From positions 1-64,000 of the forward strand of contig CALUJE010000001.1 of NCBI GenBank assembly GCA_944320885.1: DNA of 64,000 nt. The letters run 5' to 3'. The notes below the pieces were generated by a model. The model was not told the origin of the DNA, did no database searches, and saw only the letters and a list, made by a program, of their open reading frames with translations. The DNA comes from an uncultured Phocaeicola sp. (GTDB lineage Bacteria > Bacteroidota > Bacteroidia > Bacteroidales > Bacteroidaceae). Below are positions 34,640 to 43,966 of the stretch, piece by piece. Each line of letters begins with the position of its first letter. The first letter of the stretch is position 1. The position numbers and the translations under genes were made by a program.

Positions 34640-36784
34640 TTATTTCAGCTTGAGTTCGTTAATCAGTCGGTCAGCATGTCCGTAGTTCTCAATAACATAC
34701 AATACGTAACGGATATCCACACCGATGCAACGCTGCAATTTGGGCGAGAACACGAGGTCACCGCTCATGGCCTCCCAGTTTCCGTCGAACGCCAGACCGA
34801 TAAGCTCACCCTTTCCGTTGAACATACCACTTCCTGAATTACCTCCGGTAATATCGTTGGTAGAAAGGAAACAGGTATTCATATCACCTTTCTTGTTACC
34901 GTAACGGCCGTAATTGCCGTTGAATATCTTCAATACTTCCGGCTCAATAAGGTAATCACTGTTTTCAGCACCTTTCTTGGCTTTCTCAAGGATACCCTTT
35001 GTGGTGGTATAATAATTATAATGCACAGCATCCAGCGGGTCATAGCTGCTTATCACACCGTAACTCATACGCAAGGTAGAGTTTGCATCCGGATAGAAAT
35101 CCTTGTCAATCTCCATTTCACGCAGGGCATCGCAAAGCTTGCGCTCATTGAGCGAAATTACATCATTCTCTTTCTCTATCTTTGCTCCAATCCTGTTGTA
35201 TGAGTTGGCCAGATCGAGTGTCAATGCAAACATCGGGTCTTTCACAACATGGAAAGAAGTATCATTCTTAAGGATGCGCTCCATTCCCTGTGTAGTGACA
35301 AACTGAGAATTGTCATACACACTGTCGACAAAAGCACGGTAGTTACCGTTGAATTTCTTGTCGATAATCTGATAGAAAGACGGACGGTATTCAGGTTCCG
35401 GCACGATTTCGATATACTTCTCAAGCATGGTTGCAAACACATGCTTGTCAATGTTCACATCCATATCGGCATACTTGCCAATCGTAGCTTCAACGGCTTC
35501 CTTCATTTCCGGAGTCAGCTTTTTCGGATTTACACGGAAAAGTGTCATCATGAAACGGGGAAGTTCGGCCGAGCCAAAGAAACATTCATAGAAGAAGCTT
35601 GAAGCACGTGCGGCATTGAAACGTGTTCCGTAAGCCTTCTCCAGGTCAGGAAGCATGGTTCCGTATTTCTTCTGCATATCAGGATGCTGTCCTATCCAGG
35701 TCTGCAGTCTGCGTTCCAAATCCTGTTTCTGGGCAATGACTCCCAAATCGTTTATGCTCTGGTTCATTCCGATACTGTTCTTCCAGTAGTTTGAACTCTG
35801 CGCAAACTTCGAAGCATACTTGATGCGTGTAGCGGCATCTTTCTCCATATAAGAAGTCCAGATATCCTGCTTGATACCACGAATCTGAATCATGGCTGCA
35901 TTCTGAGTCTTCATACGCTCGTCTACTCCGAACGAAGAAAGATAACGGTTGGTAGAACCGGGATATCCCATCGTCATGCAATAGTCACCTTCTTTATAGC
36001 CTTTCAATGAAACCGGTGCATAAGCCGAAGCCTTGTAAGGCTGGTTTTCGGGTGAATATTCGGCCGGTTCATTGTTTTTGTCGGCATAAATACGGAATAC
36101 GGAGAAGTCGCACGTATGACGCGGCCACATCCAGTTGTCTGTATCTCCACCCAGCTTACCCAATGACGAAGGCGGAGCATATACCAGACGCACATCCTTA
36201 TAATCTTTATAGAGTGACAGGTAATATTCGTTTCCCTGATAGTAAGAAGCAACTTCGGCACGAAGCTGTTTGTTTTCTGCCTCAGCCTCTTTTTCAAGTA
36301 CATGTGAAATAGAGTCTACCTTCTGACGACGCTCCATCTCGCTCATGCCGTCGTTGAGTACCGCATTTACCTTATCGGTAACATCAACGGTCTTGATAAG
36401 GAAACTCACATGCAAATCAGGATTAGGCAACTCTTCTTTAAAGCTGTTTGCCACAAATCCGTTCTTCAGATAGTCATGTTCAGGGGTACTGTGTTCCTGG
36501 ATGGAACCGTATCCGCAGTGATGATTGGTAAACACCAGTCCGTCGGGCGATACCACTACTCCGGAACAGTATCCGCCAAAGCTGACGATAGCATCCTTGA
36601 ACGATGGTCCGTCTGGATTATAAAGTTCCTTGGCCGACAACTTCAGTCCCAACTCTTTCATTTGTTTCTGCGAACGCTTGTTAAGCATACTGAGCACCCA
36701 CATACCTTCATCGGCATACACATTGGATGCAAATGCTACGGAGCACAAAACTCCGGCAAGCAGTTTGGTCATTGTTCTTTTCAT
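34640..36784 (-). CDS. dpp7: S46-family dipeptidyl-peptidase, DPP7 type
   Basis: A 714-residue periplasmic serine exopeptidase that removes N-terminal dipeptides, part of peptide utilisation in Bacteroidetes. Signal peptide to about residue 24 (SNVYA). The trypsin-like triad is spread over the chain: His in TNHHCGYGSIQ (about 92), Asp in GGDTDNWMWPRHTCDFSVFR (about 217-236), and Ser in ITGGNSGSGMF (about 655). The S1-pocket segment reads AFDGNWEAMSGD. As I recall the family, Gly at this place marks DPP7 (hydrophobic preference), whereas DPP11 has Arg (FDRNWE) and prefers Asp or Glu. Monocistronic. Confidence 0.9.
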   Translation of the reverse strand: MKRTMTKLLAGVLCSVAFASNVYADEGMWVLSMLNKRSQKQMKELGLKLSAKELYNPDGPSFKDAIVSFGGYCSGVVVSPDGLVFTNHHCGYGSIQEHSTPEHDYLKNGFVANSFKEELPNPDLHVSFLIKTVDVTDKVNAVLNDGMSEMERRQKVDSISHVLEKEAEAENKQLRAEVASYYQGNEYYLSLYKDYKDVRLVYAPPSSLGKLGGDTDNWMWPRHTCDFSVFRIYADKNNEPAEYSPENQPYKASAYAPVSLKGYKEGDYCMTMGYPGSTNRYLSSFGVDERMKTQNAAMIQIRGIKQDIWTSYMEKDAATRIKYASKFAQSSNYWKNSIGMNQSINDLGVIAQKQDLERRLQTWIGQHPDMQKKYGTMLPDLEKAYGTRFNAARASSFFYECFFGSAELPRFMMTLFRVNPKKLTPEMKEAVEATIGKYADMDVNIDKHVFATMLEKYIEIVPEPEYRPSFYQIIDKKFNGNYRAFVDSVYDNSQFVTTQGMERILKNDTSFHVVKDPMFALTLDLANSYNRIGAKIEKENDVISLNERKLCDALREMEIDKDFYPDANSTLRMSYGVISSYDPLDAVHYNYYTTTKGILEKAKKGAENSDYLIEPEVLKIFNGNYGRYGNKKGDMNTCFLSTNDITGGNSGSGMFNGKGELIGLAFDGNWEAMSGDLVFSPKLQRCIGVDIRYVLYVIENYGHADRLINELKLK

Positions 36785-36834
36785 TTGGTTTTAGTTTATG
36801 GATTAGAGATTTATTTTCGTAGTTAAAGTCTTTC

Positions 36835-38331
36835 TCAACGGAAAAAGCGTCCTATTACCGGCAACTGCTTTACAGGCAAATCGCGTTTCAGTATGTAGGC
36901 AACAAAAAGAACCAGCAGCACCGTATTCAGCGGCAGACGTACCCATACCGACAGTCCCAGATGCTGTAAGCCTACCGAAACAGCATAAAGCACTGCCGCA
37001 AACAATACATATACAGCCATATGCCTGATGTCATAATTTATAGGATACTTGCGCTGCCCTATCCAGTACGACAGCAAGGTAATAACAGCATATCCGGCCA
37101 CCGAAGCCCATGCCGAAGCCACATATCCGTAGAGAGGAACCAGCCAGACGTTCAGTCCTACGATGATGACACAGCCTATAATGGAGAAATAGGCTCCCCA
37201 GCGGGTCTCATCAATCAGCTTATACCAGAACGACAGGTTCATATAGATACCCTTGAATATTTCAGCTCCCATCACAATAGCCACCACACTCAGGCCTTCC
37301 CAGTAACTGGAATCGACCAGATAACGCAGGATGTCCATGTAAAACATGACGGCAAGAAAAGCCAGGAGGGCAAATATAAGGAAATATTTCATGGCAGCGG
37401 CATATGTCTGCTTGTTGTCTTTATCCTTTGTCTTTCCAAAAACAAAAGGTTCATACGCATATCGGAAAGCCTGGGTAAACATGGCCATTATCATGGCTAT
37501 CTTACTGGTAGCACTGTAAATACCCAGCTGTACCAGTCCTTCGTGACGGTCTTCATACAGGAAAGGATAAATCATCTTGTCGACCGTCATATTCAGAATG
37601 CCCACTAATCCCAGTATGAGTATCGGAAACGAATAGCTTATCATCCGCTTCATCAGCGCGCGGTCTATCCGGTATGACAGACCTCTCAGCTCAGGGATAA
37701 AAAAGAACATCTGCACAGCCGAACACACCAGATTGCTCACAAAGATATATCCTACCAGATAGCCGGGGTCATAAAACCAGTCGACCGCCTGCGGAGCCAC
37801 CTTCATCAGCCACGGGCACAGCAACAGGAAGAACAGGTTCAGCGCAATGTTTCCCGCAATGGAAAACAGCTTGATGGCGGCAAACTTTATCGGGCGTTTC
37901 TTATAACGCAGGTATGCAAAAGGTATGCACTGAAACGAGTCGAGCGCAACCACCACAACCATCATTCCCACGAACTCAGGATGACTTCCGTAGCCCAGGA
38001 CTCCTGCCAGCGGATGCAGGAAAGTAAGACAAACAATGATAAACAGGAGTGAAAGTCCTCCTACAAACAAGAGTGAATTAGCATATACGTTCTGCGGATT
38101 TTCGTCCTGCTTGTTGGCAAAACGGAAAAAGCCCGTTTCCATACCAAACGTAAGCAACACAAGCATCAATGCCGTAAATGAGTAGACATTTGAAACAATA
38201 CCATAACCTCCGGTTTCCGCCGGCAATACAATGGTATACAAAGGCACAAGCAAGTAATTCAGGAATCGTCCGATAATACTGCTCAGCCCGTATATGGCCG
38301 TATCTTTGGCCAATGATTTAAGTTCTGCCAT
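36835..38331 (-). CDS. Polysaccharide/lipid-linked sugar flippase (MATE-like, Wzx type)
   Basis: A 498-residue inner-membrane protein with about 14 predicted hydrophobic segments. The N-terminus, ELKSLAKDTAIYGLSSIIGRFLNYLLVPLY..., is typical of the polysaccharide biosynthesis protein/oligosaccharide flippase group, and GIVSNVYSFTALMLVLLTFGMETGFFRFANK is a strong family signature. Such proteins move lipid-linked saccharides across the membrane. No sugar genes lie nearby. It follows ruvB after 15 bp and is probably co-transcribed. The sugar substrate cannot be told. Confidence 0.88.
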   Translation of the reverse strand: MAELKSLAKDTAIYGLSSIIGRFLNYLLVPLYTIVLPAETGGYGIVSNVYSFTALMLVLLTFGMETGFFRFANKQDENPQNVYANSLLFVGGLSLLFIIVCLTFLHPLAGVLGYGSHPEFVGMMVVVVALDSFQCIPFAYLRYKKRPIKFAAIKLFSIAGNIALNLFFLLLCPWLMKVAPQAVDWFYDPGYLVGYIFVSNLVCSAVQMFFFIPELRGLSYRIDRALMKRMISYSFPILILGLVGILNMTVDKMIYPFLYEDRHEGLVQLGIYSATSKIAMIMAMFTQAFRYAYEPFVFGKTKDKDNKQTYAAAMKYFLIFALLAFLAVMFYMDILRYLVDSSYWEGLSVVAIVMGAEIFKGIYMNLSFWYKLIDETRWGAYFSIIGCVIIVGLNVWLVPLYGYVASAWASVAGYAVITLLSYWIGQRKYPINYDIRHMAVYVLFAAVLYAVSVGLQHLGLSVWVRLPLNTVLLVLFVAYILKRDLPVKQLPVIGRFFR

Positions 38332-38346
38332 AATTCAGTTTAGCAA

Positions 38347-39372
38347 CTAATCAAACAATGTTCGTTCATTTGTATACCTGTTACGTCCCAGATGCTTGTA
38401 GGCCAGTTCGGTAACCTCACGCCCGCGCGGAGTTCTCTTTATGAATCCTTCCTTTATGAGGAACGGCTCATATACCTCTTCCAGTGTTCCGGCATCTTCT
38501 CCCAAGGCCGTAGCTATGGTGGTAAGCCCCACAGGTCCTCCCTTAAACTTATCGATAATGGTTCCGAGAATCTTGTTGTCTATTTCATCCAGCCCGTAAC
38601 GGTCGATATTCAAGGCTTCAAGGGCATAACGCGCAATCTCGATGTCAATCTTTCCGGAACCTTTCACCTGTGCAAAGTCACGCACTCTGCGCAACAAGGC
38701 ATTGGCAATACGGGGGGTTCCCCTACTCCTCGACGCTATCTCTCCGGCCGCCTCCACATCACAAGGCACATTCAGTATCTTGGCCGAACGCAAAATAATG
38801 CGGCTGATAACCTCGTCATCGTAATATTCAAGATGCAGATTGATACCAAAGCGTGCCCGCAAAGGAGCGGTAAGCAGTCCGCTACGGGTAGTTGCTCCCA
38901 CCAGAGTAAAGGGGTTCAGTTCCAACTGTATGCTTCGTGCCGAAGGTCCCTTGTCAATCATGATATCTATGCGATAATCTTCCATCGCCGAATAAAGATA
39001 CTCTTCCACTACCGGCGACAGACGATGAATCTCATCAATAAAAAGCACATCATTCGGCTCCAGAGAAGTAAGCAGTCCGGCCAAATCACCCGGTTTGTCA
39101 AGTACCGGTCCGGAAGTAATCTTAAATCCTACCCCCAATTCATTGGCAATAATATTGCTTAACGTTGTTTTTCCCAGTCCGGGAGGTCCGTGCAAGAGCG
39201 TATGGTCTAAAGGTTCTCCCCTCAGACGCGCAGCCTTTACAAACACCTGCAAATTATCGACTACCTTATCCTGACCGCTGAAGTCAGAAAACTGCAAAGG
39301 GCGTAAAGCATTCTCAAATTCCCGCTCCTTGCTATCTATTTGCTGGTTACGTATATCAAAATAATCTTCCAT
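38347..39372 (-). CDS. ruvB: Holliday junction branch-migration ATPase RuvB
   Basis: Hexameric AAA+ motor that drives branch migration with RuvA. 341 residues: N-terminal [13 protein letters not shown], Walker [13 protein letters not shown] (about 58-69), Walker [11 protein letters not shown] (about 109), sensor 1 [10 protein letters not shown], and the C-terminal winged helix with [16 protein letters not shown] and [10 protein letters not shown]. Full length and standard. It heads a two-gene unit with the flippase. Confidence 0.97.
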   Translation of the reverse strand: MEDYFDIRNQQIDSKEREFENALRPLQFSDFSGQDKVVDNLQVFVKAARLRGEPLDHTLLHGPPGLGKTTLSNIIANELGVGFKITSGPVLDKPGDLAGLLTSLEPNDVLFIDEIHRLSPVVEEYLYSAMEDYRIDIMIDKGPSARSIQLELNPFTLVGATTRSGLLTAPLRARFGINLHLEYYDDEVISRIILRSAKILNVPCDVEAAGEIASRSRGTPRIANALLRRVRDFAQVKGSGKIDIEIARYALEALNIDRYGLDEIDNKILGTIIDKFKGGPVGLTTIATALGEDAGTLEEVYEPFLIKEGFIKRTPRGREVTELAYKHLGRNRYTNERTLFD

Positions 39373-39458
39373 TCAAAACAATTAAAAACGTAGCAAAGTT
39401 ATAAAAAGTAAATTGATTCTGTTATTTAGTGTTCATATAAACGTTAATATCGCCCAAA

Positions 39459-39472
39459 TTTGTTGTAACAAA
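39459..39472. promoter_or_regulatory. Palindrome upstream of the recombinase gene
   Basis: TTTGTT-GT-AACAAA, a 6-bp-arm palindrome 55 bp before the recombinase ATG. It is a possible operator; no factor can be assigned. Confidence 0.3.
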
Positions 39473-39525
39473 CAATAAACAAGATTTTCTTAGTATGACA
39501 AATCACATTATTAAAAATTTTAATC

Positions 39526-40611
39526 ATGGGCATAACAATTGAAAAGAAGAAATTAGCAGGTGGACGCATGGCACTCTACCTGAATTACAGTTTTCAAAAG
39601 AAACGTTGGCGCGAATCTCTGAATCTGATTCTGGAAGCCCCCGTCAGTCCGGATATTCGCAAGAAAAACAAAGAAAAGCTTCAACTTGCTTCCACTATCC
39701 GCAGCAAACGTGAAATTGAGATAGTTGAAAACTGCTACAGTGTTCGCAATCCATACCAGGAACGTTACATAGACTGGTTTGAGCTCTATCACACATTCAT
39801 ACAGAACTATAGAGGACGGGATATAAGAATGGTCAAGGCATCGCTGTCTTACCTGAAAAACTATGTCGGTGACCGCCATCTCCCGTCCAGCCAACTGAAC
39901 AAACAGTTCTGCCAGGGATTTTATGAATATCTGAAAGACCACCTTTCGGGTAATACCCCCACCGGATATTTCAAGAAGTTCAAACAATGTCTGGAATATG
40001 GCGTAGACAATCAGCTACTTCCTACCAATCCGGCATCAGGCATCCGTCTGCAACAACAAAACGAAATCACCAAATCCATACTCAACTCAAAAGAGCTTTC
40101 TCTACTGGCATCCACTCCATGTGTGCACAAAGAGGTAAAACGTGCCTTTCTCTTTTCCTGCTATACCGGATTGCGCTGGTGTGATATCATTACATTAAAC
40201 ATTTCTGCCATTGATTTTCCGAACCGCATGCTTCATCTTGAACAAAACAAGGTAAAGCGTCATTCCAGCAAATCGATTCTTCACCTGGCATTAAACAATA
40301 CAGCAATCCGATTGCTTAAAGCTAAAAAGCACTTGCCAGACGGACGCATTTTTGACCTGCCCTCCTACTCCTATTCCAACCGTTCACTTAAAGGATGGGT
40401 CATAACCGCCGGTATCCCTAAAAAGATTACTTTTCACTGTGCACGTCACTCATTCGTCACCAACCTGATGCTAAACGGAGCCAACATAAAAACCGCCTCC
40501 GAATTGGCAGGACATTCTACAATAAGACATACCGAGAAATACGTACACATCGTCGATGAAATCAAACGAGAAGCCGTAAACAGTCTACCCGACATAAAGA
40601 TTATTTTATAA
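39526..40611 (+). CDS. Tyrosine site-specific recombinase (Tsr/integrase type)
   Basis: A 361-residue tyrosine recombinase. The N-terminal arm-binding and SAM-like core-binding domains (about 1-200) are typical of Bacteroidetes integrases, with SLSYLKNYVGDRHLPSSQLN and FKKFKQCLEYGVDNQL. The catalytic domain has Arg in TGLRWCDI (about 218), HCARHSFVTNLM (His-x-x-Arg, about 304-316), the later His in AGHSTIRHT (about 327) and the nucleophile Tyr in KYVHIV (about 337). Length (~360) is that of chromosomal Tsr proteins which invert promoters of surface genes in Bacteroides. It is next to the inverted repeats at 40773 and 43994, so I take it as the recombinase of that switch. Confidence 0.88.
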   Translation: MGITIEKKKLAGGRMALYLNYSFQKKRWRESLNLILEAPVSPDIRKKNKEKLQLASTIRSKREIEIVENCYSVRNPYQERYIDWFELYHTFIQNYRGRDIRMVKASLSYLKNYVGDRHLPSSQLNKQFCQGFYEYLKDHLSGNTPTGYFKKFKQCLEYGVDNQLLPTNPASGIRLQQQNEITKSILNSKELSLLASTPCVHKEVKRAFLFSCYTGLRWCDIITLNISAIDFPNRMLHLEQNKVKRHSSKSILHLALNNTAIRLLKAKKHLPDGRIFDLPSYSYSNRSLKGWVITAGIPKKITFHCARHSFVTNLMLNGANIKTASELAGHSTIRHTEKYVHIVDEIKREAVNSLPDIKIIL

Positions 40612-40689
40612 GATATCTACACGAACCCAGGAACTACATTAGAGTTAAAAAGCTATCTATTTTTGGTTCTTTTCCTTAGAAAGGACACA

Positions 40690-40735
40690 TTTCCCTATAT
40701 AATAGCAGTCACCCACCAGTGACTAATATTATAGA
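40690..40735 (+). terminator. Hairpin after the recombinase gene
   Basis: AGTCAC-CCACCA-GTGACT (40707-40724) is a perfect stem, extended outward by imperfect A+T pairing (CTATAATA.. with ..TATTATAG). It follows the recombinase stop by about 95 bp and could insulate the switch from read-through. Confidence 0.45.
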
Positions 40736-40772
40736 TAAACAGTTTATATACAGAAATATACAAACAGTATAT

Positions 40773-40791
40773 AGTATTCGGCACGAATACT
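40773..40791 (+). repeat. Left inverted repeat: recombination site of the switch
   Basis: AGTATTC-GGCAC-GAATACT: two 7-bp arms in perfect inverted symmetry around a 5-bp asymmetric spacer (the symmetry extends one more base on each side). This is the layout of a tyrosine-recombinase core site. The right site at 43994-44012, read on the - strand, matches 17 of 19 positions, with 12 consecutive identical bases (TCGGCACGAATA). Confidence 0.8.
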
Positions 40792-41049
40792 ACTTACCTG
40801 TCTAATGCCGTTAATCAGGTGTTTCATTGCAATGTAAAAACGCTGATTAACTGGTATAGGGTGCAATATGCCAAAACGGTATTGTCTAAAAGAATGTATA
40901 ATCTAAAAGACATTCCTTTTGTATGCGGCTTCTCATCCAAAAGTACCTTCTATTCAGCCTTTAGAAAGTATGAAGGCATTACACCTTATCAATATATACA
41001 TAAAAGCAAAGACGAATATGAAACGAAAGATGACAAAGATATAGCCTGA
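40774..41049 (+). pseudogene. C-terminal half of a split AraC-type regulator
   Basis: Open in frame from 40735, but AraC homology begins exactly at the repeat: GTNTTYLSNAVNQVFHCNVK (end of the first HTH), then LINWYRVQYAKTVL (linker helix) and the second HTH with FVCGFSSKSTFYSAFRKYEG then ITPYQYI. The first half of HTH 1 is missing. Upstream codons (INSLYTEIYKQYIVF) do not look AraC-like. A GTG at 40819 could start a 76-residue product, which could not bind DNA normally. The missing half lies at 43967-44173 on the other strand; together they make a complete 145-residue HTH_18 domain. It is therefore better seen as a gene in its OFF configuration than as a dead pseudogene. Confidence 0.8.
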
Positions 41050-41131
41050 AAGGGCTTCATAAAAAACGAGAGAATTTGAAATCAATATTAATCATTAGTT
41101 TTAAATCTTTAAATTTAAAGTTTTAGTTATT
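41050..41131 (+). promoter_or_regulatory. Leader and possible promoter of the surface lipoprotein
   Basis: Contains TTTG (about 41075) and TAGTTTTA (7 of 8 matches to TAnnTTTG) 17 bp apart, followed by an A+T-rich leader to the ATG at 41132. Because it lies inside the invertible segment it would move with the gene. The match is imperfect, so a promoter outside the segment may be the real control. Confidence 0.3.
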
Positions 41132-43804
41132 ATGAACAAAAAGTTTATTAATGCTCTCCTGTTTAGTGCAGCATTGCTCTCTTCAGGAGCTATCGTAACA
41201 TCTTGCGATGACTACGATGATGACATTAACAGCCTTAATGATCGTGTAACAGCCATTGAAACAACAATTGCTGATATTCAAGCAAAAATTGGCGAAGGTT
41301 ACTTCATTAAGAGCTGTAACTATTCTAGTGGTGTATTGACATTGGAATTATCTAATGGACAAACTTACACAATTAAAGATGGTGCAAAAGGAGATACTGG
41401 TGCAACTGGAACTCCGGGAACTCCGGGTTCTGCTGGTAAGAATGGTACAATCTGGCAAATCAACGAAACTACCAAGAATTGGGAGTATAAAAACGATGGT
41501 GACACCGATTGGACTGATACCGGAATCAATGCTCAAGGTTTGCCGGGAACACAAGGCGCTCAAGGTGTTCACGCTGAATCTCCTTACATTGGAGAAGATG
41601 GTAACTGGGTTATCTGGGAATGGGATGCCGAACAGAATAAATTTGTAGAAAAAGCAACAAACATTACAGCTTCTGGTACTACTTCTTATGTAGTTGACAA
41701 AGGTTTGTATTACGAACTGCATATGGCTTTGGGTACAATAGATACTGAAGGTAACTTTACTGCCACAGATAAAGATTTCAGTGAAATCCGTTTGCCTAAG
41801 ACTCATGCACTTACTGATTTAAAAGCATATTCTGTAACAAACGAAGTATTAGGTGCTCCTGTAGTTAATGTTACTTATCATACAATTGGCAATAAAGATG
41901 TAACATTTAATAATAACACTTATACAAAAAATACTGTCCAAGTAAGTGAAAATTCAAAATTGACAGTTAAAGTTAATCCTACAGAAGCTGATGTGAAGTT
42001 GTATAACTTCTCATTAATAGACTCTAAAGGTAAGAGCATTTTCTCTATCAATTCTGAAAATATTGTTGCTAATACATCTGAGAACCCGTTGAAAACTCGC
42101 ACAGCAACTGTTAACAATGGTTTCTATGATATGCCGTTGGTAGTAAATGCTGGACTAAAATCAGCAGACATCACTTCTACTGCAAATGTTGCTTATGCAT
42201 TGGCTACAACTAATTACAATGATGATCAGATTACTACTGATTATGAAATAGAAATCAAAGCAGTAGAATCAAGTAATGTTGCAGAAAAAACAACTTGGTC
42301 AGGTATAGCATTGACTAAGACTACAGAAAAGGATACTTGGACATTTGCTGAAATTTGGGAAATGGTAAAAGCTGCAAATACTAATACTCCAGATGTAATA
42401 GATTACTATTTTGTATTGCCTGAAAATCAAACAGCAGCTGCAGAGGGATGTCTTACAGTAGATCAAGATGCAAAAACCATTACTGTTTTGAAAAATTCTA
42501 CTACTCCTATCAAACTGTATGTTAACTATGTTACATTGAATGGTACAGCAGTAGAAAGTAATGCCGAGGGCAAGGCTGTTAATGACAATAAACAGGCTAA
42601 AGAGATTGCAGTAACTCTTAAGTCTAGTTCAGAAGCTACTATTGGAGATGTTAACTGGACGATCCAGGCCGATAATGCTTCAACAACTAATGATGAAACT
42701 AAGTTAACTGTAGAAGTTACAGGATTGGATCAGTTCTGGACTGCTGATAAAACTCTTACTGCTTCTGATGTAGTACTTGAATTTGTAAATGACAAGATTA
42801 TTGTTAATGGTGAGGAAGACAAGAATGCTACAGTTGAAGGTATCACACTTGTCCAACGCATTAAGACAGACAATAAGGGATATAAAAGATATTATCTGGA
42901 GGTAGACTTTAATGAAACTAAAGTTTATGCAGAACCGGTTATTGCTACATTGAAACTGTCTAATGGTAATGAAGATAAAGAAGTATCATTCAATATCAAT
43001 GTAACTAACCCTGCAGAAGCTTACTTCGAGTTCCAAAGAGTTGATGCTTACTTCAATGAAAGTGGTGAAGCTAGTGTTTATGACAAAGGTGATTCTTGGG
43101 ATAATGCTTCTAATATAATATTCAACCTCAGCAAATTGTTTAAGAATGTAAATGCTACCGATAATAAGTTTACATTTGAGGAAGTTGTTCCTGAATTGAA
43201 AGCTGGTAATGCTACAGCATGGTTACAGAGTGGCGATAAGATCTCTATCGGTCAATACAAACTTCAAGAAAACAAAGATGGTGTAAACATTAATACCGGT
43301 ATTGGTAGTACACGTACATTCAAGATTGGTTACCGTCCATTTGGAAATGTACACTTGAACAGCGTTGTAGAAGAGTTCCAATTCACCGGGCGTTCTGTAG
43401 TAAACGAAGGCAAATTCTATTGGGGTACTGCAACTGCTGCCGGAAAAGCTATTGAGTTGACAAACAGTGCAACAGAAGTTCGTATTGATGCTGATGGCTT
43501 CTATGGAATAGAGCATGGATCATCTGAAGCTTATAAATTCTATGATAACAGCAGTAGTAAGATTAAATCATACAAATTAGTCGGTGACGAAAATGCCAAG
43601 ACATTCTTTGATATAGAAAATGCTTTAACAACAGTTTCCACTGAAGGCACAGGAGATAAAGCTAAACATTTCTTCTCTATCAATAGAAAAAGTAATGCCA
43701 ATGTTGAAAAACAAGTTAACTGTGTATTCACTTTGACATTAACCGATCGTTGTGGTATGCCAAAAGTTGCTACAGTAACTGTTACGTTATTACCTAACGA
43801 ATAA
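41132..43804 (+). CDS. Large surface lipoprotein with collagen-like Gly-X-Y stretch
   Basis: An 890-residue protein. Lipoprotein signal MNKKFINALLFSAALLSSGAIVTSC (Cys25) and an acidic start (DDYDDD), which in Bacteroidetes favours surface export. A short coiled-coil follows (SLNDRVTAIETTIADIQAKI), then two collagen-like runs: GAKGDTGATGTPGTPGSAGK (7 triplets, about 84-105) and GLPGTQGAQG (about 130-140). The remaining 700 residues are Thr/Asn/Val-rich and repetitive, probably a string of Ig-like beta domains, ending DRCGMPKVATVTVT. N-terminus and end resemble phase-variable S-layer-type lipoproteins of Bacteroides (BT1927-like); that link is from memory. It lies inside the predicted invertible segment. 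Confidence 0.8.
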   Translation: MNKKFINALLFSAALLSSGAIVTSCDDYDDDINSLNDRVTAIETTIADIQAKIGEGYFIKSCNYSSGVLTLELSNGQTYTIKDGAKGDTGATGTPGTPGSAGKNGTIWQINETTKNWEYKNDGDTDWTDTGINAQGLPGTQGAQGVHAESPYIGEDGNWVIWEWDAEQNKFVEKATNITASGTTSYVVDKGLYYELHMALGTIDTEGNFTATDKDFSEIRLPKTHALTDLKAYSVTNEVLGAPVVNVTYHTIGNKDVTFNNNTYTKNTVQVSENSKLTVKVNPTEADVKLYNFSLIDSKGKSIFSINSENIVANTSENPLKTRTATVNNGFYDMPLVVNAGLKSADITSTANVAYALATTNYNDDQITTDYEIEIKAVESSNVAEKTTWSGIALTKTTEKDTWTFAEIWEMVKAANTNTPDVIDYYFVLPENQTAAAEGCLTVDQDAKTITVLKNSTTPIKLYVNYVTLNGTAVESNAEGKAVNDNKQAKEIAVTLKSSSEATIGDVNWTIQADNASTTNDETKLTVEVTGLDQFWTADKTLTASDVVLEFVNDKIIVNGEEDKNATVEGITLVQRIKTDNKGYKRYYLEVDFNETKVYAEPVIATLKLSNGNEDKEVSFNINVTNPAEAYFEFQRVDAYFNESGEASVYDKGDSWDNASNIIFNLSKLFKNVNATDNKFTFEEVVPELKAGNATAWLQSGDKISIGQYKLQENKDGVNINTGIGSTRTFKIGYRPFGNVHLNSVVEEFQFTGRSVVNEGKFYWGTATAAGKAIELTNSATEVRIDADGFYGIEHGSSEAYKFYDNSSSKIKSYKLVGDENAKTFFDIENALTTVSTEGTGDKAKHFFSINRKSNANVEKQVNCVFTLTLTDRCGMPKVATVTVTLLPNE

Positions 43805-43853
43805 ATCTCTCAAATAAAAGAGTCTATACTCTTTATTGAATATATAATAAATA

Positions 43854-43883
43854 AAAAAGGGCGGCCCAGCGGTTGCCCTTTTT
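43854..43883. terminator. Bidirectional terminator after the lipoprotein gene
   Basis: AAAAAGGGC and GCCCTTTTT with a 12-nt loop, 50 bp after the lipoprotein stop. Symmetric A/T tracts suggest it can also stop transcripts of the truncated AraC N-half coming from the right. Confidence 0.75.
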
Positions 43884-43892
43884 CTGTATAAC

Positions 43893-43918
43893 ATACAGTA
43901 TTTATATGAATACTGTAT
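43893..43918. repeat. Second palindrome with the same arms as the recombination sites
   Basis: ATACAGTATT-TATATG-AATACTGTAT is a perfect 10-bp-arm palindrome. The inner arm AGTATT/AATACT is the same as the arms of the left recombination site, but the spacer differs (TATATG rather than GGCAC). It lies inside the segment, about 75 bp from the right site. It may be an accessory recombinase-binding site, or a terminator-like hairpin. Confidence 0.5.
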
Positions 43919-43966
43919 AATCACTACATATCATTGGTTAACAAATAATTATCACAACAAGACCCT

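Noticed and set aside
39526-40611. This recombinase as the integrase of the tRNA islet
   Set aside because: It lies 30 kb away, outside the islet, and next to inverted repeats with the layout of its own inversion sites.
40819-41046. Independent 76-residue transcription factor starting at the GTG
   Set aside because: AraC homology clearly continues upstream of the GTG to the inverted repeat, and half of the first HTH is missing; it is half of a split gene.
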